Source: Ailanthus altissimus (lineage: Eukaryota > Streptophyta > Magnoliopsida > Sapindales > Simaroubaceae). From it: a DNA stretch of 64,000 nt. Each line of letters begins with the position of its first letter. Positions within the stretch are counted from its first letter, which is position 1. The stretch covers positions 7,323,501 through 7,387,500 of the forward strand of contig OX327703.1 in NCBI GenBank assembly GCA_946807835.1, written 5' to 3'. Positions 12,063 through 24,091 of the stretch are shown in pieces. The position numbers and the translations under genes were made by a program. The notes below the pieces were generated by a model. It was given only the letters and a program-made list of their open reading frames with translations. It had not been told where the DNA came from and did not search any database.

Positions 12063-12217
12063 TCAAATAAAATTGTTAATATTAAATACATATGGTAAGA
12101 TGCTTGTAATATTTCAGATATTGTATGATCTGAAAGAGTTCAGATGTAGTTTCAAAAATTTTAGACCAGGGCTAAGAGTTAGCAACACTGAGAATTATAA
12201 TTGTTAAAAGTTAACAT
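12063..12217 (+). repeat. Unit B copia-like LTR, middle part
   Basis: Pairs with about 9270-9430 (ATATGGTAAGA-GCTTGTAA and TTAGCAA blocks). It is cut at 12217 by the large gypsy solo LTR and resumes at 14965. Confidence 0.55.
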
Positions 12218-14959
12218 TGTAGTAACCAGTATCAATAATCGGTAAGAATAAGTATTTATATACATATTTTTATTTGTATGTGGGTGATACTTGATTTATG
12301 TATTGTTATTAGTAGTGTTTGTATAGGTTAAGGACATACTATTAGCATTGGGTTTATTTGCAAAACTTTAGATTTATTTTAGAGACCAATTTGTAATACT
12401 TTGAAAGTTTTGGGGGCAAATTTGTAAATATCAAAAATTAGTCTCTTAGTATAAAAATACACTTTTTAAACCCTAATTCACTCTTTTGGGTCGAGCTATC
12501 CCTTTAGAGAGAGAGAAGAAAGAAATAGAGGGGAGAGAAAGATAAGAAGAAGAAAAAAAAGAAATTAAAATTTTAGATTTTAAGAGGTATATCACAACTA
12601 TTTCTCAATTTATTAGTGTTAATTAAGTTAATTTCTTTAATTTTTTATTTCTGGAAATATGTATAATTGAGGATTTATGTAGATAGCTTGATAAATCATG
12701 ATGAGTTGTGTATGTATAATTGTGTATTTCGTAAGATATTATGAGAATTGATGATGATCTATGTAGATAGCTTGATAAATCATGATGAGTTGTAGAATTT
12801 CTGCTTGATAGTCTCTTGATCCAGGAATTTTATAAATTGTTGTGATTCAATTCTGGTTTTGAATTTTGAGCATATGAAATTATACATGTTTAGGATCATC
12901 TGAGATTTTGAATCGATTGAAGATTCCGGAAATTGAATTTGTAGTGAATTTACCAAAATGACCCTGAAATTCTGGAAATGTCCTGTGTGAACAGTATGAT
13001 ACAGTGGCAAATAATTTTTGGCCTGCTGAATGATCTTCAAAAATTATAAATTTGTGGAATCTCATAATTTTACATGTATAATATGATATAATCAGAATTG
13101 AGAACTTAGATCAATGTGGTTAAATTGTTATAAATTTCTAAAGTGTATCAGCTCATTGTAGTATTTGATTAACAGATTTTTAAAGGTATGAAATAAAGTA
13201 GTTTTAAAATATTTTTGGCAGTGATTTTGAAGTGAAATATTTATCATGGATTGAAATATGTATTAGGAGTAATTATATGATAATTTTATAATTTTTAAGT
13301 TAGTATATGATTTTATAAAATTGGGAGATTGAATACTGTTCAGTAAGTATCTTGATCCTGCAGGTTAGTAGTTTATATTCGATGGTGTGTATAGAATGGA
13401 TTGTGTAGGAATTTTGATATAATATTCATATATAAAAAGGATATATGAGTCAAGAATGATATATTCTGATTTTGGAGTAATTAGACATCATTTGATGTAT
13501 TAGAAACTTTTGTTAAGTATAAGTGGTTAGAATGACAGGTTTTGAGAAACCAAGTAATTAGACCAATTTGATGTGATAAATGCATTGTGTATAATTTTGT
13601 AAGCTATTTAAAGTATTTTGTGTGAATTGTGAGGCTTATGGAAGGATTATTCTCCATTGATAGGTTAATGAGATTTAAGCCTTGTAGCTGAAAGTGCTAA
13701 GAGGTAAGTATACTAGACTTTTTACTGAAATCACAATAAGTATAGTAATTGTCTATGTATGATTTTGTAAATGTGCTTAGAAATATGTTTATGTTATGCC
13801 AAAGTGTATTTGATATGAAATGTGAAAGATATATGTTTATGAATGTGAGCATTGACATTGAGCATAGACATACATGTGTTTTTGAAAGTGGGCTTTCAAA
13901 ATGAAATGTGTTTAACAAAGAAAGCTTTGAAGTGTAATATGTCCATGAGAAATATTTTGTGTTTTGAGGATGCTTGAACTCACTGTTGACTTAGTAGGCA
14001 TTTTATGTGATTTGTGGAGCCTTTATGTGTGGGTTTTTCTTCGGGATTGGTATATGTTATGTGTTCTGTATATAGGGAGGATCCTATTGGTACCTAAAGG
14101 AAGATTGAGTCATCACATTCGTGTGGTGGCGTATTGGTGCATGTGAGAGGACTCACCGATGATCAGGGTAAGGGTTTGGCTCTTACCTTCGGGCTTGAGC
14201 ATTACATATGTGTAATTTAAACCTCACTTGTACTATTTCTCTCATACGGTATGTCACCTATGAGTGACATTTGGCTCATTATGTGATATGTGATGTGTAA
14301 GTCCTACTAAGTAGTAGTTGAGTGATGGTATTCCTATTATATATTTTGAAAGAATGTGTAAGCGCTTACCTGACATGTGATTTGATAAGATTTTGATTTT
14401 GATTTATCACAGCATATCATACACATGCATTGTGTACATATATGTATTTGTATTTTGATATATGAAAAATTAGTATGCTTACTGCGTTTTATACTCATTA
14501 TAGTTTATGGTGATTTCAGGTAAATAAGGTATATGTGTACTTAGCAGATTTGGCAAGGCTTCTGCTGTTCATTGGGTTCCCTAAGTTGCTAGGTTGCTGA
14601 GTGTTTCATTTGGGGACACGTGGGATAAGATATTTGATTTATCCCTATGGAACAAATACTTATGTATTATTATATATTGTGTGGTTGGATTTAGTTTAAG
14701 TTTCACCAAGTGTGGTTATGGATTGATTTTAAGTAAAAATTTGCAATGAATATATTCTGGGCTTCCGGTAACAACGTTGCTACTGGTGACGTAGTAGAAT
14801 GTTAATCTCTGAGAAAACTCTACGCACTCCGGTTTACTAATTGTCCAAGTTATAATTCAATTGCTATAGTTCTGAAAGAAATTAAAATGAATGTTTAAAT
14901 ATTATTGAATGAGTGTAAGTTATGTTATGTATCAGATCTTTTGGGTCTGGGGCGTGACA
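12218..14959 (+). repeat. Chromovirus-type gypsy solo LTR (2,742 bp) with AACAT duplication
   Basis: Begins TGTAGTAACCAGTATC and ends GGGTCTGGGGCGTGACA. Five-base duplications AACAT lie at 12213-12217 and 14960-14964. It aligns from end to end with the LTR at 26093-28940, which is followed by a primer-binding site, so the identity as an LTR is firm. With no internal region and a perfect duplication, it is a solo LTR from unequal recombination. Confidence 0.92.
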
Positions 14960-14964
14960 AACAT

Positions 14965-17335
14965 TGTTAAGCGTTAGCGGGTTATAAGAGTTAGCGAAAT
15001 CTAAAGAGTTAAAGTCTTGTCTGAAATGGGACAAAGACCTAAGTGTATACTAGCAATGATATAATTGCAAAGAGTTGTAAATGGTGCTAAGAATGTCATT
15101 GTGCAAGTATATTTTTAAATGTTATGTTCCTAGTCTATTTTCACTGATGCGGGTCTGTCGGTGGAAATCTTATTTAATATAGATCGGTGTATATTTACAT
15201 ATAGATTATGTAGATGGTTAATATTAGTAGATCGTAAGTTTAGTAGAAGCTCGTATAGACATGTGGGTATTCAGTTAAGACTGGGTACTGAACAGGCTCA
15301 ATTAGGATCTTTAATAGATATCCCATAAAGCTATCAATAGAAGGTCCTTTTGAGTTGAGTAATATTTGTGGTCCCTTGACCTAAGCACCACAGTGGGCTC
15401 GTGAGTGATCCACTATACTTAAGTTTCACACATATCAAAGACCTTTTATAGTCTGACCGCTGCATGTCGCTAGGTATGGTTCGATGCTCACAGAGTGTGA
15501 TCCGTTAACTTATATGGGTGAGTAGTATATCCAAATGCTCTAAGATTGTGTTCCTAAAAGTCTTATGGAAAAAGTGTTTTTTATATAAGAAATAATATTG
15601 CAAAAGTGTTTGTAGATATTGTTTATAGGAATACGAATCTGGAGATAACTTCTAGAGTTGAGCATATGAAGACTTGATGGTGATGATCTATGTCGCCGCT
15701 CTTTCAGGATATAAATGACGAACAAATTATATAAATATATATTAACCTTAACTTATATGGTTTAACACGTTGTTTTGTTATTTTCATAATGTATATGTGG
15801 GACATTATTTATAGACTTACGAAAGAGTTTCGTAAGAAGAAACAAATGTGAACCTATGGAGTCTCACTATATAAAATATACTCGTTATACACTGGGGTAG
15901 AACACCAGATTGAATAATCCAATTTAGAAAGTTCTCGTAAAAGTCAGAATTATTTCAAGTCTCTTGGGGAGATTATAAAGTTTAAGTGTTAAGCTTAGGA
16001 TCTCAACAAGTGGGACTTGCTACTTTAACTTTTTTATTGGATACCACATATCATGTCATTAATTTGTTAAGACATGACATGTAGCATAGTTTTATTGGCC
16101 TAATTTATTGTTAAGTGTTAATAGTTGAATTAAATAAATGGCAAATAAAATTAAGGATTTGGAATCCAAATAGATTTCGGCCATTTGCTAAAAGCTTAAA
16201 TTCAGCCAATTGCAAATGAGTTGAAAATGAAACAAATAAATTGATTGCCAAAGTCAATTTCAACTAATATAATAAAATTAATAGGTGGCAAGTTTACATA
16301 AAATAGAAAGCAACCAATTTACCTTTCATTTAGCCATTTCTTTGGCAAATCAAAGCATGCTTTATCATGCTTATTTTCAAGCATGAGTTAGCAATAAAGC
16401 AAAGGTAATTTGGCCACTAATTGAAGCAAGATTTGGCTAGTACAGCACCTTGGCACTAAGTTTTCATTAAAGCATGAAGTGTACATTGTCATGCTTAACG
16501 AATTTAGCCACCAATTGCATTTTAATTGGCTAAGAGAGTGGCGGAAAAGGCTATAAATTGTTTGCTTCATTTCATTTTCAAGTAAGTGAATTGTTAGCAA
16601 TAGAGATTGCTAAATACCGAGAGATAAAATACTGAAGTAAGTGTTGCTTTAATTAAATTCCAGGCGAAAATAGAAAGCTACCGTTCTAGCTCGAAAGATC
16701 CTACCGAGTCCTAGAATAGAATTGTGCAAATCATGCTTCAAGGGTGACTCCTATAATATTTTATTAGTGTAATGAAATATTTGTTTGTATTCCTCCATAC
16801 TTAATTATGCATATATGATGTGTAATTAAGAAAATAAAAATATACATGCTCACCCTATGTACAATGTACTTTCAGGACATGTGTCTATAATTGAAGTATT
16901 AAGCTAAATAAAAAAAATGAAATAGTTCATTTGTTGAATAATTCATTTATTGAGTGCAAAGCATTTTGAGAGAAAATGGCAACTTTGAGAAAGTTACATT
17001 TTAGTCCTTAAAATCAATCTTTAAGCATTTGATGTATGAACTAGTTTAAATGTTAAACTAAGTTTCCTGCATAAAATACTGATCAAAAGCTACCAGTCTA
17101 CTTAGTTTAATCCCACCAATTGTTAGAGTCTAGAATTGTTCAAAAAAGGACTTTGTTGTGAGGTTAAAGGTTTCAATGTTCAACAATCGTTACCAAATCA
17201 TCTATAAGGGTATGTATTCGATTCTTGTACTATTTTAGATGAAGTTGTAATATGTATATGTTAATTATATTATTTTATTCCGCTGCATAATGTATGTTGG
17301 ACATACAATTTGAAATTTTCAACATGTACACAATC
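14965..17335 (+). repeat. Unit B copia-like LTR, main part
   Basis: The first ~940 bp pair with unit A. The rest has LTR character: a TATA word (GGCTATAAATTG at about 16548-16559) followed by a transcript-like region, and an end near TTCCGCTGC / TTTTCAACA at 17280-17330. No open frame of interest. The right boundary is approximate. Confidence 0.5.
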
Positions 17336-17589
17336 ACATGCATGCACCTTTTAATGAATTAATAGCTTTATCATTTTTCAAAAAGATATAAAATCCCTGA
17401 ATTCTTTTTTGTTTTCGGGCAAGGAGAATATCACTATTTTCAAGCATATTTTAAGGTTCACAATTCAATCCAGTGAGGCTAGTTCATCTCTTTTCTAGAA
17501 GCTAAAACTATTCAATAACTCTCTAACTAAGACGAGATTCACTTGGTATACCAACTTGGTGCCAGAGTCGATCGTTAATTAGGAGCAAT

Positions 17590-18010
17590 TGGAAGATAAG
17601 TTCCATGCCAAATTCTACAGGCCGCCTCAGAAGTAACTTTGGCTAACCTGGTCAGGGTCACCTGGAGGCCAAGCGAGTCAGTTTCAAAATATATCAGCTA
17701 ATTCAAAAAACTTCGGTCTTAATGTCAAACTCAAATTATTGAAGTTGACTGTGTACCCATGATTTTAGAGGGAATATCCTTTGCAATAAAAGAACACTTC
17801 AAAAGACGCTGATTAAGGGATTTATATGAATTGACCACTAGAACAACTAATTATAAAAGGGTCATAAAGAAAATGGACCAATATAGGGCGTCTTCTGAAT
17901 GTACCTAATACCAGCATCAACTGGATATGGCTGCCATTAAAATAAAGTCACACCATCCCTCTGGTCAACCAACGTGGTATGCCTTGTTGAAGTACTCAAA
18001 TGAGCTCCAT
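17590..18010 (+). pseudogene. Ty3/gypsy gag remnant
   Basis: Conceptual fragments in one frame (LEDKFHAKFYRPP, VRVTWRPSESVSKYIS, MILEGISFAIKEHFKRR, LRDLYELTTRTTNYKRVI) fit the Retrotrans_gag pattern of a helical capsid with a W-R-x-E-S-V-x-x-Y core. Stops occur between fragments. It lies in the same orientation as the flanking LTRs at 7913 and 21106. Confidence 0.7.
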
Positions 18011-19475
18011 ATAAATGCCTAATCCTCAAAAAGCCAATTTTCACCAAAGAGAAGAAGTTTAGCAAGAACACCCAAGTCCCAAAAGAATTCTTGTTCGATC
18101 TACGAAAAGCCGATCAAATTTTTGATTGGCTCTTAAAGGATAAGCAAATAAAGCTATCCAAAGGCCATACCATCCCTTCGGTCAACCAATGTACAGGGAA
18201 GGATTACTGTAAATAGTATAACTCTTGGAAACGCAATACAAACAATTGCATTATATTCAGGAACAAGATTCAGCGATTGATTTGATGAAGGTTACCTTCT
18301 CTTTGGTTTTAAGAGAAAGACTCATCTCATAAAAACTAACTCATTCCTAGCAACAAGGGTCAAAGTTGTTGTATTCTTTACGAAGAGGAAGTTATTGGGT
18401 GAAGGGTTATCAACATGAGTCTAGACCCTAGATAAGCCAAGAATAAAGATCCAAGTAAATGACTCAGCCTCAAAGATAACTCGAAAAGAAATGATGGTTA
18501 CAATAGAGCAGACTTCAAGTAATCAGCCGACCTCCAAGAAGGCTTGTCTGGATTACCCTCAATGCCATACCATATTTGAGAAGGTTTAAGGCAATTTTGA
18601 GGGATCATATTTCCACCATCCCATAAAGACTTTCAAGCTTAAGGCCAATATGGTCGGTCAGTGGGAGTTCAGCATTCCAAGATGAAGTATATTTGGTAGA
18701 CTAGGTAATCAGTTTTATCTAAACGTAAAGGTGACAAAAACTTAGAAAATGAGAATGTAGAGACATAAGCAACTAAGGCATCTCGAGTATACCATTTATA
18801 ATCTGGGCGATGGCTAAAAGATTAAGGAGAATTTGGCCAAGATTGACAGCCTCAATAAAAAGCTCTATGGAAATAGAGCAACAAAAGTCTCACAGTCATT
18901 TAGGCTGATCAACAAGGGTAACAAACCACAGAGGAAAGTCTAGTTACTTGTAAATAGGCATTAGATAGACGAGAGCCCACCTACCCAAGGTAAATAGGGT
19001 GACCTAAATGATCCATCTGAGCATGACTCTCAGGGTGATTAGGTTAACCATGGAGCATCAGCAGAGGAAAATGCCCTAAATTAGGTTATTAACATGGTTG
19101 TCCTACTACCAAAATCATTTCAACTAAGCTCGATACTATGTGGGGCGTTATCAGGCAATTAAAATGATCAAATACATATCACGGACGACTTCAAGGATAA
19201 ATAATAGATCTTCATATACCTAGGCAATTCTTTGCCTTATGAGGGATTTATAAGCAATTTTTGGGTGATGGCAATCACCAAAGTATCGAGGGCGATTTTT
19301 TACTAAGAAACTTATGAAGCTTCAACAAGGATGACTGTAGCCAGTGTCCATCAAGTTGGACGATTATTAGAGAAGAGATCATCATAGACTTAAATATTGG
19401 GTGACAGAAAAAGGTAAAAATCCTTGAACATATATAGTCAAAACATGCAAAATTAACTACCTTAAAAAAAAATTT
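18011..19475 (+). pseudogene. Decayed gypsy interior, no readable domain
   Basis: The composition is less AT-rich than the flanks and continues from the gag remnant, so it is probably old gag-pol sequence. Every frame has frequent stops, and I could not recognise a protease or reverse transcriptase motif. Confidence 0.4.
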
Positions 19476-19657
19476 CAAATCGCCCCGTTTGGCCAATTGC
19501 ATATTTAGCCATGAAATCACCCTGGCCAAATCATGCAATGGCCCTCTTTTAATATATATATAATACAAATCACTTCATTTGCCCAATTGCATGATTTGGC
19601 CATGAAATCGCCTTGGCCAAATCTTGCAATAGCCATCTTGTAATATATATATATATA
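19476..19657 (+). repeat. Two-copy ~90-bp tandem repeat
   Basis: Copies start at 19476 and 19566, each beginning CAAATC and containing CCAATTGCAT, AGCCATGAAATC or GGCCATGAAATC, and TGGCCAAATC, and ending in a (TA)n run. They lie in the 3' non-coding part of the gypsy element. A further family of GGCCATATATGGCC-type words follows up to about 19815. Confidence 0.75.
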
Positions 19658-21105
19658 TATAATTTAAGCAAAAAAAAAAAAGAGGATAAGGGAAATTGGC
19701 CATATATGGCCTATGTATGAAATTAGCCATAATTAAGGGCAAATCGCCTAATTGGCCATATATAGCCAAATTAAAGACAAATCGCCTAAATGTCCAATTA
19801 GCCATATATGAAATTGGTCATCCAATTGCATGTAAATTATCAAATCATGCAAAATTATCCATCCTTTTAATAATAATAAAAAACAAGGAAGAGGAAAAAG
19901 GAAAAGGAAAAATTGGTTTTGATTGGCCTTTGGTGTCTAAAATCGACTGTGTGACCATTTGGATTTGTTTTTGTATGATATGGCCATTAATACATAACGT
20001 TGCCATGTGAGAATAATTCAAATTGCCCACTTTTGGCAAATCACCTACCTTTAAAGATGAAGTCGACCTCAAAGTTTGATGTAAGGAGGCATTGTAAAAT
20101 TTAATTGCCATAGCCGACTTCATGATTGCAAAATTTGATTACTGAGCAACTTCATGATTGTAAAATTTTATTGATCGCTTGTCTAAGGTGGCCAATTTAA
20201 GAAGCTTTCTTTAATTTTTGAAATTTCCCTTATGAAAATTTTATTGCATACAAATTTTGAAATCATCCCATGAATAACTTGATTGTATGGAAAATTATAA
20301 TATCGGTTTTCGAAAATTTAATTACATCACACAACAAAATCAACCTTGTGCAAGTCAAATGTATGGCATGGCAAAGATTTTCTTACAAAGCCGATTTTTT
20401 TCCTTAAGATTTCCTTACTAAGCTGATTTTTGTTTGGGAATTCTTAATATTATTACACGAAGTCAATTTCTTTTTCATAAATAATCCATAGGAAGTGCAA
20501 TAAGGCCGATTGTTCTCTACAAGTCATGCATAATGTTTGTTCAAACATAAGGGCAATTCCACTATGCAACTTTGAAGGATAATTTGGAGGCAAAAATTTC
20601 ATCTAGGGCGATTTCATGCAAATTAAGAGGATCAAATAACTGTAATGGGTAATTTCAAAGCAAATGATGAGATCTCTACATGCCTGAAGCGATTGTTTTT
20701 GCCTTTAAAAGGGTCTATAGGCGATTTTCCACCTAGAGAAACCATGAAATTTCAACGGGGGTGATTGGGGTGATTGCGGCCGGTTTCCACCAAGTGATGT
20801 TTGATAGGAGATTTTCTAAAACTAAGGAGAGGTCAGGTGATCACCAAGAAAATAAGATATCATGGGTAAATTGACCAAAGGACTAAAAGTTCGGGTGACT
20901 GGTAGGATGATGTGGGCGACCTCAATTGAGTGATTTTGAGAAAATAAAGCCAAGTGACCCAGATGGACCATTGGGGCAACTTTAAAACCTTGTTATAGGG
21001 AGAATTTGAGGTCCTGCATTAGCAGCGGGGCAATTTAGAGATAGCCGACTTTATTAAGTTGTAAGCCTTGACGAAAATTATCTTTCGATGACTTGTAGGG
21101 GGCAT

Positions 21106-21635
21106 TGTTGACGTCGGGCCAAAAAGTGCTTAGTGGGCCTTTTCATTTTAAGATTTTGAGCCCAATTGTATATTGTAGTTTATTTAAGAATTTGTACATA
21201 ATAGAAAGTTGTGTTATATTAAAATTTCTTTTCTTGTAAAATTAGGTTTTATATAAGGATTTACAACCTATAAATAAGTTTGATTTCTTATTATAAATCA
21301 TCAACTATTCAATACACATAACAAGCGAGGTTTACACTTGGACTATCAATGAGCATGTCACAAAGCTTAGGTTCTTCTTAGAAAAGAACGAGAAAAACTC
21401 TAACAACAAGGCTGTATGGTTTTTTCAACAAGTAAAGATGTGGTGTCTTTGGTTGAATGATAAAAACGAGAGAAAAATGATAAAAAGCACAAAAACTTGT
21501 ATGACAATCAAGTTCAGCCCTATCTTATTTGGCAAATCTCTTAATCTCAGTTTCTCTAAAATTTAGAGCGACATCCGTCTAGTAGAACATTGAGCATACA
21601 TAAACCCCAAGTCCCTTTTAAATTTATATCGTGAA
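21106..21635 (+). repeat. 3' LTR of the Ty3/gypsy element
   Basis: Starts TGTTGACGTCGGGCC right after a GTAGGGGGCAT purine tract and pairs with 7913-8390 in direct orientation on both sides of an inverted middle segment (21321-21500). The end is taken at ATCGTGAACA by comparison with ATTGCGAACA at about 8390. Confidence 0.7.
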
Positions 21636-23102
21636 CAATTTTATATATTAAACCTCATAATTTCTTCTTTCTTTTTTTTTAAAACTATTGGTACTCCTCC
21701 AGAAATTTTGCCTATTAGCGTAGCTAGAAAGGCATCTTGCGTTGTAGGCGACATACTGACTGTGAGCAAACACTTTTTATTAACTCATGCTTAAGGTAAC
21801 AAAAGAATCATCAAGTATTTTCATCTTTCTTATAAAAATAGATAGAGAGATGCATATTGAAAGAATGACAAATACAAGTATAGAAAGTGCCGCCAAAGCA
21901 AACAGAAATCAAAGGACGGAATTTGATTTTGATTGTATTAAGTTTCCCCCGGTAAGTTTTTCATTTTATGGTCATTTCTCACTCTGTCCTTTTTCTTAAT
22001 TATAAATTTGAGAAATTTGATATCCAGTGAAATGGCTTAATAGGTGATTTTGTAAATTACATCATTTCACCCCTTAATAATAGTTTAACAAAAGTGTTAT
22101 TCAACTTTAAGTTTCTACTTTGTAAGACTAAGACTAAACCCACGTATGTTGACATTGTAGGGTCATAACTGGAGTAACGTTGGCACATGAGTTGATGCAC
22201 GTATGGTTGACACAACGCAAAGGTCAATTTGTTTTTTCTTTTATTTTGAAATTAATTTTTTACAGGAATTAGAAATATAATATGTTACGAGGCCTACAAT
22301 ATAATATTGTAGGAAAACAAAAGCCTAAAAATTTATATATTAGTAACCCAAGTGATGCCACATAATGGAAAGAGTCCATAAATTCCGTGGAGAAGATGAG
22401 GAGTGGATCAGATATAACCTGGTATTTAATATATAAATTTTTATACTTTTGTCTGTAAATTTACAAAATTATCCTTCAATTGTTCCTTTTCTTATATATA
22501 TATATATATATAATTTAACACAATTTAGTTTATTTTTGCTAGACATATTTGGAATCAGAAGAGACAAGATGGTGCAAAAACTTTATCGTAAAAAATCCTT
22601 TAAAATTCGTAGAAGAGAAAATATAGACGTAGGTTACAACTTTTTTAAAATTTTTATTATGGTTTGTTCATTTATCATAATTTTTTTTTCATTTACAATT
22701 GTCATAAAATTTTAAACCACTTTTCTAAATAATAAATTTTATGTTTTGGTTTTAGATTACCTTCTTATTTATTCTATGGCTTCTCTACGTAGAACCAACT
22801 ATTGTATTTTTTATTGTTAAAAAAAAATTTGATAACAAAGCAACAACTTTTCTGCTCATGTGTATTTTATTACGTGTTTCAAGTTTGTTTTAACTGCGTA
22901 ATTTATATATATAAAAAAAGCAGGTTGAACTTTACTTTTATTTATAAAATTTTATATATTGTTAATATTTTATTTTATTCATAAGTTCCTACTTTTTCCA
23001 ATCACAAAAATTAGAAAATTATTTTTAATATAATTAGATTCCTTTTATTTTTTGCTTCTGAAAGTTAAATCCCTTGACTAATGTTTACCATTTGATGCTT
23101 TT
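21636..23102. other. AT-rich intergenic DNA with a TA microsatellite
   Basis: No gene recognised; open frames at 21787-21999, 22449-22715 and 22802-22984 are low-complexity and lysine/phenylalanine-rich, as expected from AT-rich non-coding DNA. A (TA)n run lies at about 22493-22512. Confidence 0.5.
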
Positions 23103-23972
23103 TATTGAGGGAGGAAATGCCCTTCTCCCTCTCGAAGTTATGTTGAAGCGAAGAACTCAATATTCAGCCTAAAACCCTAATCTCATTGCGCAGTGAAATA
23201 ACCTATCAATCAAGCAAAAACAACAAGAATCCAAAGTAGAAAACAAAAAGTACAACACAATCTTACGTGGTTCAGCCAATTGCCTACGTCCACGACGGAT
23301 CCAAGGATCATAGCCTCTCTTATTATAACTCCCTAGAGATTTTACAATAAAAACCCAATGAAGAACCCTCAAAAGGACCTAAACGTTTAGTGAACCCTTA
23401 CTCTACCACGAACAATGATTATCCAAAAAACGGTTCCACCCTAGCGCACACAAGCACTTAGTGTCTACCCAGTTCTTCCCCTCTCTTAGAGTCTCTCTTA
23501 ATGATTAATCTAAAATCAAGAGTTTACAAGTGTTTATATAGGGTGTGTTGCGTGCCTACTAACCCTATTCCTTGTTGGAATAAGAGTCCACTTGTTTTGG
23601 AAGTCCAAAACTTCTCAAAACTAAAAATCTGGATTAAAAACAAACTTTTGACGCATCTGGCACCTTGGCGCTCGTCCCTGGGTACCGCAGCGCTGGGCAT
23701 TATCGCACTCATCGCCGCGGCACTAAGGACCTAGTGCTGCAGTGCTGGGTTGCTGTCCTGGGCGCTGCGGCGCTCAGCCCTGTACGCCTATCCCGTATTT
23801 TTTTACTTCCTTCACGTCTTTAAGTCCCATTTCGCTTCCCCCTTTCGTGTCCCATACGTCCTAGACTTCTCCATACGTATCCCAGGTGTTCTAAACTTCT
23901 TGTAACTCTTCACTTTGGTATTTATCTCAATTCTTGTCCAATCAAGATTGTTGAATCACCAATTTTCCAACA
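23103..23972 (-). repeat. 3' LTR of the TR-GAG-like copia element
   Basis: Pairs with 25434-26092 and extends about 210 bp further to TTTTCCAACA (TGTTGGAAAA on the minus strand). It contains GCGCCGCGGC-type words at 23650-23780. The pair still agree over most positions, so this element is younger than the one at 4279. Confidence 0.9.
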
Positions 23973-24091
23973 AACCCTTCCTTGATTCAAAATCTTTCGA
24001 ATAAGAAGGCTTCGGGATCCGATCACACCAATACTCTATCACTTAGAGTTGAGTCCAGTTAAGTCTCCACCAAGACTTAATTTTTCCCGGG

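Larger units (their letters stand above)
7913..21635 (+). mobile_element. Decayed Ty3/gypsy element with nested insertions
   Basis: Homologous ends at 7913-8390 and 21106-21635 are read as 5' and 3' LTRs. The right copy is preceded by a G-rich purine tract (GTAGGGGGCAT) and starts TGTTGACGTCGGGCC. A gag remnant lies at 17590-18010 in the same orientation. Between 9227 and about 17335 the interior is filled with later LTR insertions, so the present 13.7-kb span is much longer than the original element. The interior has stops in all frames. The lineage (Tat/Ogre-like) is suggested by the LTR and tract style but not proven. Confidence 0.6.

Noticed and set aside
13697..13918. Paired frames in the gypsy LTRs (13697-13918 with 27521-27763, and 13964-14146 with 27809-27991)
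   Set aside because: They recur only because both LTR copies carry the same non-coding text; substitutions do not respect codons and LTRs are not expected to encode protein.
19575..20123. Short frames at 19575-19805, 19696-20010 and 19845-20123
   Set aside because: They arise from the tandem word repeats; overlapping frames on both strands with no domain.
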